Positions 24,625-34,842 are shown, counted from the stretch's first letter. The stretch: 64,000 bases of DNA from Nonomuraea endophytica (GCF_014203235.1 NZ_JACHIN010000012.1:211210-275209), one strand, 5' to 3'. Notes: generated by a model not told the origin, from the letters alone. Made by a program: numbers and translations.

Positions 24625-26180
24625 GCGCTGACTCCGATCTGGCCGCGGGCGCGTAGCACCTGGCCCGGTCCGGCGCCCGTGTGGCCTGTGCTCTCCACGA
24701 CGGCGACGCCGTTCACCAGGACGAGCTCCACCCCTGACGGGAACTGGTGTGGTCGGTCGAACGTGCTCAGATCATTGAGCGTGCCGGGGTCGAGGACAAG
24801 CACGTCGGCCGCCGCGCCCTCCTCGATCAGGCCGCGGCCGTCGAGGCCGAAGACCTCGGCGGGCAGGCCGGTGCTCTTGCGCACGGCTTCCTCCAGCGTG
24901 AGCGCGCCCTCGTGGACGTAGCGGGCGAGCAGCCTTGGGTAGCAGCCGTAGGAGCGCGGGTGCGGGGTGGCGCCACCGGTGAGGCCGGCGGGGTCGAGGG
25001 CGAAGCCGTCCGAGCCGATCATGGTCGCGGGGTGGCGCAGGACGGTCAGCAGGTCCTCCTCGCAGCGTCCGAAGGCGACCATCGTGACCGTGTTGCCGTG
25101 CTCGGCGATGAGGTCGAGCGCCTGTTCGCCGGACTCCAGCGGGTGGCCGTCGACGAGGATGTCCGGCCAGTCCCACCAGCGGCCTTCCCAACCTGCGAGT
25201 ACGCGGTCGCGGGCGCCCGGTTCGGCCAGGCGTTCCTGTGTCCTGCCGCCCTCGTGGGCCCAGCCTGGCAGGAGCTGGGACAGGTTCGCGCTGCCGGCCA
25301 GGTACGGGTAGACGTCCACGTGGACCGGGGCGTCGGCGATGAGGTCGAGCGCCTTGGCCACGGCGCCCCAGTTGCGGCGGCCCACCGCGGCCAGGTGGGA
25401 GATCTGGGTGACGCAGCCGGTGGCTTCTGCCACGCGTACCGCCTGGGCCACCGACTCGGTCAGCGTGTCGGTGTAGTCGCGCAGGTGCCAGGCGAAGACG
25501 CCGCCCGCCTCCGCGACCACCTCGGCCAGCGCGGTGAGTTCCGCCTCGGTGGCGTAGCTGGCGGGGGCGTAGATGAGGCCGGTGCTCAGGCCCAGCGCGC
25601 CCTCCTCCAGCGAGCGGGCCAGTTCCTCGCGCATCGTGCCCAGCTCGGCGGGGGTGGCGGGGCGGTTGGCGAAGCCCACGGCGCTGGCGCGCAGCGGGAG
25701 GTGGCCGGTGAGGGTGGCGACGTTCAGGGACGGGGCGGCCGCCTCCAGGGCACGCAGGTGGCCGGCGGTGCCGCCCTTTGGCCAGGGCAGCGCCGGGTCG
25801 AGGTCGATGAAGGCGACGGCGGCCCTGAGTGCCTTCTGGTCGGCGGCCGGGGTCACGCCCAGGCCGCAGTTGCCGACGATCTCGGTGGTGACGCCCTGCC
25901 GTACCTTGCTGTGGGCTTTGGGGTTGGCCAGCAGGGCCAGGTCGGAGTGGCTGTGGACGTCCACGAAGCCGGGACAGATCACGCGGCCCGTGACGTCCAG
26001 GACGCGGGCGGCGCGGCCGGCGCCGGGCGGGCGGACGGCGCTGATCCGCGCCCCCGTCACCTCGACGTCGGCCGGACGCGCCGGCGCGCCGGTGCCGTCC
26101 ACCAGCGTCCCGCCGGTCAGCACCATGTCGGCGCGCCTTCCGGTTGGCGGCGCGTCGGTGAGCCCATGGTCAGCCGACAC
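24621..26180 (-). CDS. N-acyl-D-amino-acid deacylase (D-aminoacylase family)
   Basis: A 519-residue amidohydrolase. Landmarks: GFVDVHSHSDLALLANPKAH (His 76 and 78), GVTTEIVGNCGLGV whose cysteine (about 105) is a metal ligand in D-aminoacylases, TLTGHLPLRA, ALGLSTGLIYAP, HLRDYTDTL, ISHLAAVGRRNWG, MIGSDGFALD with the catalytic aspartate, and TPHPRSYGCYPRLL. The length matches the family (480-530). It should remove acyl groups from N-acyl-D-amino acids or a related ring amide. The start at 26180 overlaps the RidA gene by 11 bases; a second ATG at 26126 (MVLTGGTL) is possible. Context with a peptide transporter and a D-threonine-aldolase-like enzyme supports D-amino-acid chemistry. Confidence 0.9.
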   Translation of the reverse strand: MSADHGLTDAPPTGRRADMVLTGGTLVDGTGAPARPADVEVTGARISAVRPPGAGRAARVLDVTGRVICPGFVDVHSHSDLALLANPKAHSKVRQGVTTEIVGNCGLGVTPAADQKALRAAVAFIDLDPALPWPKGGTAGHLRALEAAAPSLNVATLTGHLPLRASAVGFANRPATPAELGTMREELARSLEEGALGLSTGLIYAPASYATEAELTALAEVVAEAGGVFAWHLRDYTDTLTESVAQAVRVAEATGCVTQISHLAAVGRRNWGAVAKALDLIADAPVHVDVYPYLAGSANLSQLLPGWAHEGGRTQERLAEPGARDRVLAGWEGRWWDWPDILVDGHPLESGEQALDLIAEHGNTVTMVAFGRCEEDLLTVLRHPATMIGSDGFALDPAGLTGGATPHPRSYGCYPRLLARYVHEGALTLEEAVRKSTGLPAEVFGLDGRGLIEEGAAADVLVLDPGTLNDLSTFDRPHQFPSGVELVLVNGVAVVESTGHTGAGPGQVLRARGQIGVSA

Positions 26181-26601
26181 GGAAGACGCCCTCGACCTCG
26201 ACCTGGCTGCCGAGTGGCAGGGCGGCCACGCCGATCGCGGCCCGTGCGTGCCGGCCGCGCTCGGGGCCCAGCACCTGGAGGACCAGCTGTGAGGCGGCGT
26301 GCGCGACCAGGTGCTGCTCGGTGAAGCCGGGCGCGCTCGCCACGTAGACGGTCAGCTTCACCGCGTGGACGTCGTCCAGCGAGCCCGTGTGCTGCTGGAC
26401 CGCGGCCATGAGGTTACGGGCGCACTGCCAGGCGCAGTGCCGGGCGGTGTCCAGGTCGGTGACGGGCCCGGTGGCGACCAGCGTGTCTCCCGCCATCGCG
26501 ACCTGGCCGGAGGCGAACAGCGTGTCGCCGTCGCGGCGGACCAGTTCGATGGTCACCGGCTCAGCGGGAGTCGGCGGCGTGTCGGGCAGGGAGTCGAGCA
26601 T
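26170..26601 (-). CDS. RidA/YjgF-family enamine/imine deaminase
   Basis: A 143-residue RidA-family protein. The family signature is HARAAIGVAALPLGSQVEVE (about 119-138), with the arginine that binds the carboxylate of the imine and the glutamate that activates water. SGQVAMAGDTLV near the N-terminus corresponds to the usual SGQIP motif. RidA hydrolyses 2-aminoacrylate and other reactive enamines released by PLP enzymes. That fits an operon with a D-serine-dehydratase-like enzyme and a divergent aminotransferase. Its 5' end overlaps the ABC ATPase gene by 41 bases. Confidence 0.92.
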   Translation of the reverse strand: MLDSLPDTPPTPAEPVTIELVRRDGDTLFASGQVAMAGDTLVATGPVTDLDTARHCAWQCARNLMAAVQQHTGSLDDVHAVKLTVYVASAPGFTEQHLVAHAASQLVLQVLGPERGRHARAAIGVAALPLGSQVEVEGVFRVG

Positions 26602-27570
26602 CGGGGTTCTCCTCGGGGAAGTGGCAGGCGACGCGGTGGTCGGCCCCGGTCAGCGCCGGCGCCTCGGCCGCGCACCGCTCCTGGGCCTTCCAGCAGCGGG
26701 TACGGAAGTGGCAGCCCGACGGCGGATCCGCCGGACTGGGCACGTCTCCGGTGAGCACGATCCGCTCCCGGTCGCCGCGCGCTGACGGGTCCGAGATGGG
26801 CACCGCGGAGATCAAGGCCCTGGTGTAGGGGTGGGCGGGCCGCCGGAAGACCTCTTCGCGCTCGCCCTCCTCCACGACCCGGCCGAGATACATGATCGCA
26901 ACCCGGTCGCACACGTGCCGCACGACTGAAAGATCGTGCGAGATGAACAGGTACGCCAGGCCGAGCTCCCGCTGCAGTTCCGCCAGTTTGTTGACCACCT
27001 GCGCCTGGATGGAGACGTCCAGCGCGGAGACCGGCTCGTCCAGCACCAGCACGCGCGGGCCCAGCGCCAGCGCCCTGGCGATGCCGATGCGCTGGCGCTG
27101 CCCGCCGGAGAACTCGTGGGGGTAGCGGTTGGCCTGCTCGGGCAGCAGCCCGACCATGTCCAGCAGCTCGGCCACCCGCTCCCGGCCGCCGTCGCGGTAG
27201 CGGCCCTGGGAACGCAGCGGCTCGGCGACGATCTCGTGCACGGTCAGCCGGGGCGACAGCGACGAGTACGGGTCCTGGAAGACGATCTGGATCTCGCCGC
27301 GCAGCGGGCGCAGCTCGGCGGGGGAGAGCTTGGCCAGGTCCCGGCCCTCGTACACGATGCGGCCGGCGGTGGGCTCGGCCAGCCGTACGACCAGCCGGCC
27401 CGTCGTGGTCTTGCCGCAGCCTGACTCCCCGACCAGCCCCAGGGTACGGCCGGCGTGCAGCGCCAGATCGACCCCGTCCACGGCGCGTACCGCCCCGGTC
27501 TGCCTGCGCAGCACCCCCGACCGGATCGGGAAGTGCTTCACCAGGCCCTCGACGGACAGCAAGGGCTCGC

Positions 27571-27574
<4 letters not shown>
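26561..27574 (-). CDS. oligopeptide-type ABC transporter ATPase (OppF/DppF)
   Basis: A 337-residue ATPase with Walker A GLVGESGCGKTTTGRL, Q-loop IVFQDPYSSLSPRLTV, signature HEFSGGQRQRIGIARAL, Walker B VLVLDEPVSALDVS and H-loop FISHDLSVV. The C-terminal Opp/Dpp extension has HPYTRALISAVP and a cysteine motif (GCHFRTRCWKAQERC) typical of the oligopeptide/nickel importer class. It powers uptake through the two permeases upstream. GTG at 27574 overlaps the partner ATPase stop as GTGA. Confidence 0.95.
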
Positions 27575-28544
<970 letters not shown>

Positions 28545-28548
<4 letters not shown>

Positions 28549-29414
28549 GCGCGGGCACCCTTCGGGTCGACGGCGTCGCGCAGGCCGTCGCCGACGAAGT
28601 TGACCGCCAGCACGGTGAGCGCGATCGCCAGGCCGGGCGGCAGCCACAGCCACGGCATGGTCTGGATGAGGGTGAGGCTCTGGGCGTCGTTCAGCATGTT
28701 GCCCCAGCTCGCCTGGGGCGGCTGGACGCCGAGCCCGAGGAAGGACAGCACCGCCTCCAGCAGGATCATCTGCGCCACCAGCAGCGTGCCGACCACCGCC
28801 ACCTGGGAGAGCACGGCGGGCAGCACGTGGCGGAAGACGATGGTCAGCCGGCCGGCGCCGAAGGCCCGCGCGGCCTGCACGTACTCCTGCTCGCGCAGCG
28901 CCAGCGTGAGCCCGCGCACCACGCGGCAGGCGGTGGGCCAGTTGCAGGCGGCGAAGACCACCACCAGCATCGCGGTGCTGGGGCCGAGGACGCCTGCCAG
29001 CACGACGACCACGACCAGCGAGGGGAAGGACAGCACCACGTCGGCCACCCGCATGACGGCCGCGTCGAGCAGGCCGCCGAACATGCCGGCCAGCGCCCCC
29101 AGCAGCGCGCCGAGGACGACCGCCGCCAGCGCCGACATCAGGCCGACCAGCAGCGAGACCCGCCCGGCGTGGACGAGCCTGGCGAAGACGTCACGTCCCG
29201 ATGAGTCGGTGCCGAGCAGATGCGCGGCCGAGGGCGGCTCGCGGAAGGCGGACAGGTCCACCGCGTTCGGGTCGTGCCCGCTGACCAGCGGCGCGGCCAG
29301 CGCCATGAGCACGATCACGGCGAGGAAGACCGCGCCGGCCGGCGCCATCCGGTTGCGGCGGAAGCGCCTGGCGGCCAGCCGGGCGGGGGAGCGGGGGATG
29401 ATCTGCGTGGTCAT
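28545..29414 (-). CDS. oligopeptide-type ABC transporter permease (OppC/DppC)
   Basis: A 289-residue permease with six membrane segments and the N-terminal OppC domain (RRFRRNRMAPAGAVFLAVIV). LLGTDSSGRDVFARLVHAGR is diagnostic of DppC/OppC, and EYVQAARAFGAGRLTIVFRH is the EAA loop that contacts the ATPases. ASWGNMLNDA near the C-terminus is also typical. Coupled by four bases to both neighbours. Confidence 0.95.
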
Positions 29415-30370
29415 GACAGGCTGATCCTCGGGTCGGCCACCGCGTAGAGCAGGTCGGCGGCGAGGTTGCAGATCAGCACGAGCACCGCGATGAACATCGC
29501 GAACCCGATCACCACCGGATGGTCGAGCTGGCCGATGGAGCTGACCGCGAGCTGGCCCATGCCCGGCCAGGCGAAGACCTGTTCCAGGGCCACGGCTCCG
29601 GCCAGCAGCTGCGGGACGTAGATCATGACGACGGTGATGAGCGGGATGAGCGCGTTGCGCAGCGCGTGCCGCAGCAGCACCCGGCCGGGGCCGGCGCCCT
29701 TCGCCTCCGCCGTGCGCACGTAGTCGGCGCCCAGCTCGGCCAGCAGTCCGGCGCGCACGTACCTGGTGAACGGCCCCGCGATCGACAGTCCGAGAATCGC
29801 GGCGGGCAGCACCAGATGGGCCAGGACGTCGGCCCCGCTTCCGTCGCCCGGTGTGGACATGCCCGATGAGGGCACCCAGCCGAGCTTGAGCGCGAACACG
29901 TAGATCGCCGCGATGCCGAGGAAGAAGCTGGGCACCGAGATGGTGCCCAGGCTCGCCGCGGTGGCGGCGTAGTCCACCGCGGTGTTGCGCCGCACGGCGG
30001 CCAGGGTGCCGACGGCCACCGCCAGCAGCAGCCCGATGACCAGGGCCGTGGACATGAGCAGCACCGTGGGGCCCACCCGCTCCAGCAGCACGTCGGCCAC
30101 GGGCCGGCGGCTGACGAAGGAGTAGCCGAGGTCGCCGCCCAGCGCGTCGCCCAGCCAGATCAGGTAGCGGACGAAGGCCGGGGCGTCCAGCCCCAGCTCG
30201 GCGCGCTTGGCGGCGAGGAACTCCGGCCCGCCCGACTGCAACTGCTCCGGGTTGACCATCATCAGGACGGGGTCGCCGGGGACCGACTGGACCAGGACGA
30301 ACACCCCCACGCTGATGAGCAGGAAGACGGCGGCGTTGACCAGGAGCCGGCGCACGAGGAAGGCGAGCAT
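29411..30370 (-). CDS. oligopeptide-type ABC transporter permease (OppB/DppB)
   Basis: A 319-residue permease with six membrane segments. N-terminal FLVRRLLVNAAVFLLISVGV and VPGDPVLMMVNPEQ are the DppB signature; DYVRTAEAKGAGPGRVLLRH is the EAA loop; VFAWPGMGQLAVSSI and YAVADPRISL close the protein. ATG overlaps the TGA of the binding-protein gene by one base. Confidence 0.95.
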   Translation of the reverse strand: MLAFLVRRLLVNAAVFLLISVGVFVLVQSVPGDPVLMMVNPEQLQSGGPEFLAAKRAELGLDAPAFVRYLIWLGDALGGDLGYSFVSRRPVADVLLERVGPTVLLMSTALVIGLLLAVAVGTLAAVRRNTAVDYAATAASLGTISVPSFFLGIAAIYVFALKLGWVPSSGMSTPGDGSGADVLAHLVLPAAILGLSIAGPFTRYVRAGLLAELGADYVRTAEAKGAGPGRVLLRHALRNALIPLITVVMIYVPQLLAGAVALEQVFAWPGMGQLAVSSIGQLDHPVVIGFAMFIAVLVLICNLAADLLYAVADPRISLS

Positions 30371-31920
30371 CAGCCGGCCAGGGTCCACTCGTCGGCGTTC
30401 CAGAACCCGGAGACGAAGTCGCCGCTCGGCTTGAAGCCCCGCAGCCGGGCGCTGCTCGCCCAGAGGGTGTCCGGGTTGTACAGCCACAGGTACGGCACCT
30501 GCGCGTTGTCCTTCTCGGCTGCCTTGCGGTAGAGACCGGCGCGTTCGTCCTGGTCGGAGATGCCGTCGGCCTCGGCGGTCAGCTCGTCCAGCGACTTGTC
30601 GCAGAAGGAGCTGATGTTGCCGCCGGTCGGGTAGAAGGCGCCGCAGCCGAGGATGGGCACGCTGCTGGAGGGATCGACGGCGTAGGTGCCGCCGCCGAAC
30701 AACGCCAGGTCGAAGCTGTGATCCTCGTACGACTGCAGCAGCTGGGCCGCCTGGACCTGCTTGAGCTCGACCTTCACCCCGGCCGCGGCCAGCGAGCTCT
30801 GCACCACGGTCGCGGCGGCGTCGCGGTCGCGCTGGCCGGGGATCCACGACAGCGTCACCGGCTTGGACGCGTCCCAGCCCGCCTCGGCCAGCAGCGTCTT
30901 GGCCTTGGCCGGGTCGTAGGCGTAGCCGGCGAGCGTCTCCGGCAGGGCCCAGGCGGCGACGAACGAGGAGTTCTGCACCCGGCCCTTGCCCGCGAGGAGC
31001 TTGTCGACCAGCGCTTTCCTGTCGATGGCGTGGAGCATGGCCTGCCGTACCCGGGGGTCGGCGAAGCGTTTGTCGGTCTGGTCGACGGCCATCCTGAGGA
31101 AGCCGGGGCTGGGCTTGCCCGCGACCGTCACGCCCTTGAGCGCGCCGACCGCCTGCAGGTCGGTGGGGGAGATCTGGACCAGGTCCATCTCGCCGGTGCC
31201 CAGTTGCGCGGTCGCCACGTCGGAGCTGACCGGCTTGAGGAAGATCTTGGGGATGGACACCGGCTTGCGGTAGTTCGGGTTGGCGGCCAGCTCCACGTAC
31301 TGGTCGGTCTTGTACTGCACGAACGTGTACGGGCCCATGCCGGCCGTGGGCTTGTTGAAGAACGCGTGCCCGGTGAGCTGGGCGGCGGGCACGGAACCGA
31401 GCACGTGCTCCGGCAGCACGAACCCGAACGGCCCGGCCAGCAGGCTGAGGAAGCCCACGTTCGGCTTGGCCAGATTGATGACGAACGTGTCCGCGTCGGG
31501 GGCCTCGAAGGCGGCTCCGGCGAGCTTGCCGGCCATGGCGCTGCCGAGCTTGGCGTCGGCCAGCAGCTTGTAGGTGAACAGCACGTCCTTGCTGGAGAAC
31601 GGCGCGCCGTCGCTCCACTTCAGGCCCTTGCGCAGGTGGAAGACGACCTTGCGGGGCGTGACCTCCCAGCGCTCGGCCAGGCGCGGCTCGTACTCGTAGC
31701 GGTCGTTGACGGTCAGCAGGTTGTCGTAGACGAGCTGCATGACCTGCTGGTCGGGGCCGGTGAGCGGGTCCAGCGGGCTGAAGCGCTTGGGCTTCTGGTA
31801 GAGGTACACGCTGAGCGCGCTGCTGCCCTGCGCGGTCTTGGCGCCGGAGTTGGTTGGGTCGGAGCAGCCGGTGGCGAGCACGAGGACGGCGGCGGCCAGC
31901 ACGCCGAGCGGACGGATCAT
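30370..31920 (-). CDS. extracellular solute-binding lipoprotein, SBP family 5
   Basis: A 516-residue lipoprotein. The signal peptide ends in a lipobox-like LATGCSDPT with the lipidated cysteine at about residue 19. SBP_bac_5 landmarks follow: SVYLYQKPKRFSPLDPLTGP, LAERWEVTP, FHLRKGLKWSDGAPFSSKDV, GMGPYTFVQYK and DPRVRQAMLHAIDRKALVDK. The family captures peptides, nickel, opines and some oligosaccharides; the ligand here is unknown. Lack of obvious family-level ligand residues prevents choosing between a peptide and a glycan-peptide. Four-base overlap with the FAH gene upstream. Confidence 0.93.
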   Translation of the reverse strand: MIRPLGVLAAAVLVLATGCSDPTNSGAKTAQGSSALSVYLYQKPKRFSPLDPLTGPDQQVMQLVYDNLLTVNDRYEYEPRLAERWEVTPRKVVFHLRKGLKWSDGAPFSSKDVLFTYKLLADAKLGSAMAGKLAGAAFEAPDADTFVINLAKPNVGFLSLLAGPFGFVLPEHVLGSVPAAQLTGHAFFNKPTAGMGPYTFVQYKTDQYVELAANPNYRKPVSIPKIFLKPVSSDVATAQLGTGEMDLVQISPTDLQAVGALKGVTVAGKPSPGFLRMAVDQTDKRFADPRVRQAMLHAIDRKALVDKLLAGKGRVQNSSFVAAWALPETLAGYAYDPAKAKTLLAEAGWDASKPVTLSWIPGQRDRDAAATVVQSSLAAAGVKVELKQVQAAQLLQSYEDHSFDLALFGGGTYAVDPSSSVPILGCGAFYPTGGNISSFCDKSLDELTAEADGISDQDERAGLYRKAAEKDNAQVPYLWLYNPDTLWASSARLRGFKPSGDFVSGFWNADEWTLAG

Positions 31921-32774
31921 GAGGGCTCCATGGGCGAGACGGGATTGACCAGCGTGCCGAGGCCGGAGATCGAGACCGAGACCTCGTCGCCCGCGGCGAG
32001 AAACTCCCCCGTGGTGGCGCCGACGCCGGCCGGGGTGCCGGTCATCAGCACGTCCCCCGGGCTCAGCGTCATCAGACGGGAGGCGAAGGCCACCAGCTCC
32101 GCCACCTTGAAGATCATGTTCTTGGTCGAGCCGCGCTGCCTGACGCGGCCGTTCACGCGCAGCTCGACGTCGAGCGCCTGCGGGTCCCCGACCTCGTCCA
32201 CGGTGACCAGGTACGGCCCCAGCGGCGCGAAGCCGTCCAGCCACTTGCCGGCCAGCCAGTCGAAGAAGCGCACGGCCGGGTCGTCGAGGTCACGCGGGTA
32301 GCCGTAGTCGACCGAGCGGGCCGAGACGTCGTTGGCCACGCAGTACCCGGCCACCGCGTCCAGCGCCGTCTCCGCGTCCAGGTCCTTGGCGGTGCGGCCG
32401 ATCACGACGGCCAGTTCGGCCTCCCAGTCCACCCGCGTGCTGACCGACGGCAGCGGGATCGGGCGGCCGTGGGCCAGCAGCGCGGTCGGCGGCATGAGGA
32501 ACAGCCGGGGCGCCAGCCGGGACTTGTCCAGCGGTTCGGCGCCGGCCTCCGCCACGTGGTCCTGGTAGTTGGCGGCGACGCCGAGCAGCTTTCCGGGGTT
32601 CAGCAACGGGGTGAGGACCTCGACGGCCGACAGCGGCACGGTCGCCAGGTTCCGTTCCTGGGATCCGGCCAGCCAGTTCGTCAGGTCGCCTTCGCCCCAC
32701 TCCTCGATCACGTCGCCGTCCAGGAGGCGGCCGTGCCGTACCGCGCCGTCGTGGCGGTAGGTGAGCAGCTTCAC
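31917..32774 (-). CDS. fumarylacetoacetate hydrolase (FAH) family protein
   Basis: A 285-residue FAH-superfamily enzyme. The N-terminal arm (LLTYRHDGAVRHGRLLDGDV) is followed by the catalytic fold: GVAANYQDHVAEAG (the usual GLNYxDH), STRVDWEAELAVVIG with the metal-binding D and E residues, GYCVANDVSARSVD, KWLDGFAPLGPYLV, GSTKNMIFKVAELVAFAS and GDVLMTGTPAGVG. Members cleave acylpyruvates, hydrate 2-oxopent-4-enoates or dehydrate 2-keto-3-deoxy sugar acids. Beside two sugar-type oxidoreductases, a role on a 2-keto-3-deoxy acid is attractive. GTG at 32774 overlaps the previous stop by four bases. Confidence 0.92.
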   Translation of the reverse strand: MKLLTYRHDGAVRHGRLLDGDVIEEWGEGDLTNWLAGSQERNLATVPLSAVEVLTPLLNPGKLLGVAANYQDHVAEAGAEPLDKSRLAPRLFLMPPTALLAHGRPIPLPSVSTRVDWEAELAVVIGRTAKDLDAETALDAVAGYCVANDVSARSVDYGYPRDLDDPAVRFFDWLAGKWLDGFAPLGPYLVTVDEVGDPQALDVELRVNGRVRQRGSTKNMIFKVAELVAFASRLMTLSPGDVLMTGTPAGVGATTGEFLAAGDEVSVSISGLGTLVNPVSPMEPS

Positions 32775-33727
32775 GGCAGGACCTCCTCGACCTGGCCGGA
32801 CGCCAGTGAGCGGCGGGCGGCCTCGACGACGCGCAACGCGGCCACCGCGTCGGCTGGGCCGAGCTCGGCGGGTCGGCCGGTGACGACGGCGGTGTGCAGT
32901 TCGGTGAGCATGCGGTCGACGGTGGACGGCCCGGCCCACGTGCCGCGCGGTGTCCCGGTGGTGGTCAGCACGCGCGCGGCCGGGCGGTTGGCGTCGGCCA
33001 GCAGAGTGCCGTGGGAGCCCGCGACGCGGTAGCGGTGCAGCGACAGGCCGCCCGCTCCCGGCATCGCCGGTGTACGGCCCGCCACGACGGTGCTGGTCAT
33101 CCCGCGCTCATGGGTGAGGCAGAGCGTGACCAGATCCTCAGGTCCGTCCTGGAAGGAGCTGTTTTGGGAGGGGCCGTCCTGGAAGCGGGGGCCGCCGGTG
33201 GCGTAGACGGCGGTGACCGGCAGGGCGGTCATCGCGTGGATGGCGTCGGTGGCGTAAGGGGCGAAGTTGAGCAGTTCGCCCAGCGGCCAGACCGCGCCGC
33301 CGCCCGCGACCAGGAAGTCGGCCTGCACGTTCCACGGCAGCCCGACCTTGCCGGCGGCGATCGCCTCCCGAGCCACCCTGACCGCGGGCTGGAAGCGCTG
33401 GTGGTGGGCGGGCAGGCAGACCAGGCCGGTGCCCGCGGCCGCCTCGGCGATCCGCGCGCACTCGGCGGCGGTCAGCGCCATCGGCTTGTCGACCAGCACG
33501 TGCTTCCCGGCGCGCAGAGCGCGGGTGACCACCTCGACGCGCCGCTCGTACGGCACGCAGACGCTGACGACGTCGGCGTCCGGCCGGTCGAGCGGGTCGT
33601 CCGCCTCGGCCCGGCCGGTGACGCGGAAGCCCGGGTGCGCCTCGAAGGCGGGGGCGTACATGTCGCGCTGGTGGTTCTGGTGGCCGAGGCCGTACTCGCC
33701 GATCAGCAGGACGTCGAGAACCCTCAT
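32771..33727 (-). CDS. Gfo/Idh/MocA-family oxidoreductase, divergent N-terminus
   Basis: A 318-residue NAD(P)-dependent oxidoreductase. The core motifs are present (VVSVCVPYERRVEV, AGKHVLVDKPMALTAAECARI, LVCLPAHHQRFQPAV), but the usual GxGxxG of the nucleotide-binding loop is replaced by LIGEYGLGHQNHQRD, so cofactor binding may be altered. A near-repeat (33141-33155 and 33171-33185, 14 of 15 bases) produces FQDGP twice around residue 190, looking like a small in-frame duplication. It acts beside a second, more canonical family member, perhaps as a pair on a sugar or amino-sugar. Coupled by 4-base overlaps on both sides. Confidence 0.85.
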   Translation of the reverse strand: MRVLDVLLIGEYGLGHQNHQRDMYAPAFEAHPGFRVTGRAEADDPLDRPDADVVSVCVPYERRVEVVTRALRAGKHVLVDKPMALTAAECARIAEAAAGTGLVCLPAHHQRFQPAVRVAREAIAAGKVGLPWNVQADFLVAGGGAVWPLGELLNFAPYATDAIHAMTALPVTAVYATGGPRFQDGPSQNSSFQDGPEDLVTLCLTHERGMTSTVVAGRTPAMPGAGGLSLHRYRVAGSHGTLLADANRPAARVLTTTGTPRGTWAGPSTVDRMLTELHTAVVTGRPAELGPADAVAALRVVEAARRSLASGQVEEVLP

Positions 33728-34737
33728 CGGACCTCCTCCAGAGACACCGGGCGGCCGAGTTCCATCGAGCGTTCGGCGGCGACGCCCATCGCCACCGCGA
33801 GCAGGGCCTCGTCCCCGGCCACCCCGGTGCTCGCGGTGCCGGTGACGGTGTCGAGCCAGGCCGACATCTGGGCGGCGAAGCCCGCGGCCGGGCCCTCCGC
33901 GGCCAGGTGGGTGCCGCGTTCGTCGGCGAGCAGCACGCCCTCGCCGTCCCACTCCATCGTCAGCAGGCCCTCGGTGCCCTGGACGACGACGTCGCGGGCG
34001 CTCAGGCTCGCGGGCCGGTGGGCGCGGCTCATCTCGCAGATCGCGGTGGCGCCGCCGGCGTAGGTGACGACCATCTCCAGGTGGTCGTGGACGTCCAGTT
34101 CGGCGGCGGTCCTGCGCTGGCCTCTGGCGTACACGCTGACCGGCTCGTCGCCGATCCACCAGGTCACCAGGTCGAGCAGGTGGACGCCGTTGTGCAGGGC
34201 GTGGCCGCCGGAGCGTTCGCGGTCGATCACCCAGGTACGCCAGTCGGGCCAGATCCAGCCGCCGAGCAGCGCCAGCCGTACCAGGAGAGGGCGGCCGAGC
34301 GCGCCGGAGGCGATCTCGCCGTGGACGGTGCGGGCGTAGTCGTAGAAGCGGTGCGAGTGCGCGACGGAAAGGGTACGGCCGGCGGCGGCGAAGGCCTCGA
34401 CGGTCTTGCGGGCCGCCGGGACGGTGGTCGCCAGCGGCTTCTCCACCAGCAGGTGCTTGCCGGCCGCGGCGACGCGGGCGGCGAGTTCGTCGTGGGTGTC
34501 GTTGGGGGTGCACAGGACGCAGGCGTCGACGCCGGGCCAGGCGAGCGCCTCGGCCAGATCGGTGGTCCAGGGGACGCCGCCCTGGGCCCGCGCGGCCTGT
34601 CCGGCGCGTGCGGCGCTGGTGTCGACGAAGCCGGCCAGCCGCCCTCGTGGATCGCTGGATAACGCGGCGACGTGCTGGTCGGCGATGGCGCCCGCACCGA
34701 TCACGAGCACGCCCACCGACGTGGAACCTCTTTCCAT
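33724..34737 (-). CDS. Gfo/Idh/MocA-family oxidoreductase
   Basis: A 337-residue NAD(P)-dependent dehydrogenase. N-terminal Rossmann motif VLVIGAGAIADQHVAAL, ACVLCTPNDTHDELA, AGKHLLVEKPLATTVPAARK (the family EKP lysine) and AHSHRFYDYART. The C-terminal sheet includes GGHALHNGVHLLDLVTWWIG with the histidine typical of inositol- and sugar-active members. It is the first gene of the leftward operon. ATG at 34737 is preferred to a TTG at 34773 because AAGGAT lies just before it. That AAGGAT might instead be the -10, making the message leaderless. Confidence 0.9.
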   Translation of the reverse strand: MERGSTSVGVLVIGAGAIADQHVAALSSDPRGRLAGFVDTSAARAGQAARAQGGVPWTTDLAEALAWPGVDACVLCTPNDTHDELAARVAAAGKHLLVEKPLATTVPAARKTVEAFAAAGRTLSVAHSHRFYDYARTVHGEIASGALGRPLLVRLALLGGWIWPDWRTWVIDRERSGGHALHNGVHLLDLVTWWIGDEPVSVYARGQRRTAAELDVHDHLEMVVTYAGGATAICEMSRAHRPASLSARDVVVQGTEGLLTMEWDGEGVLLADERGTHLAAEGPAAGFAAQMSAWLDTVTGTASTGVAGDEALLAVAMGVAAERSMELGRPVSLEEVR

Positions 34738-34743
34738 GCGTGC

Positions 34744-34773
34744 ATCCTTCGTGCGTGCCCAGGCCAATGTCAA
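34744..34773 (-). promoter_or_regulatory. candidate promoter of the 13-gene operon
   Basis: Minus-strand TTGACA (34768-34773) and AAGGAT (34744-34749) are 18 bases apart, which would start transcription at or next to the ATG at 34737. AAGGAT could equally be a Shine-Dalgarno sequence with the true promoter further right. The 21-bp palindrome at 34780-34800 lies directly upstream of the -35. Confidence 0.45.
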
Positions 34774-34776
34774 GGG

Positions 34777-34831
34777 TTGACGTGGAATCTCCTTCCACGT
34801 AACTTCCGCGACATGGAACGTCTTTTCACGT
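34777..34831 (+). promoter_or_regulatory. aminotransferase promoter with two 21-bp operators
   Basis: TTGACG (34777-34782) and TAACTT (34800-34805) are 17 bases apart. A perfect palindrome (34780-34800; arms ACGTGGAA and TTCCACGT around TCTCC) fills the spacer. A second copy (34811-34831; begins ACATGGAAC, ends TTTCACGT) lies over the expected start site and touches the AAGGAG ribosome-binding site. Centre spacing is 31 bp, three helical turns. The same element is duplicated at 18197-18240. Confidence 0.8.
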
Positions 34832-34842
34832 AAGGAGCAGTT

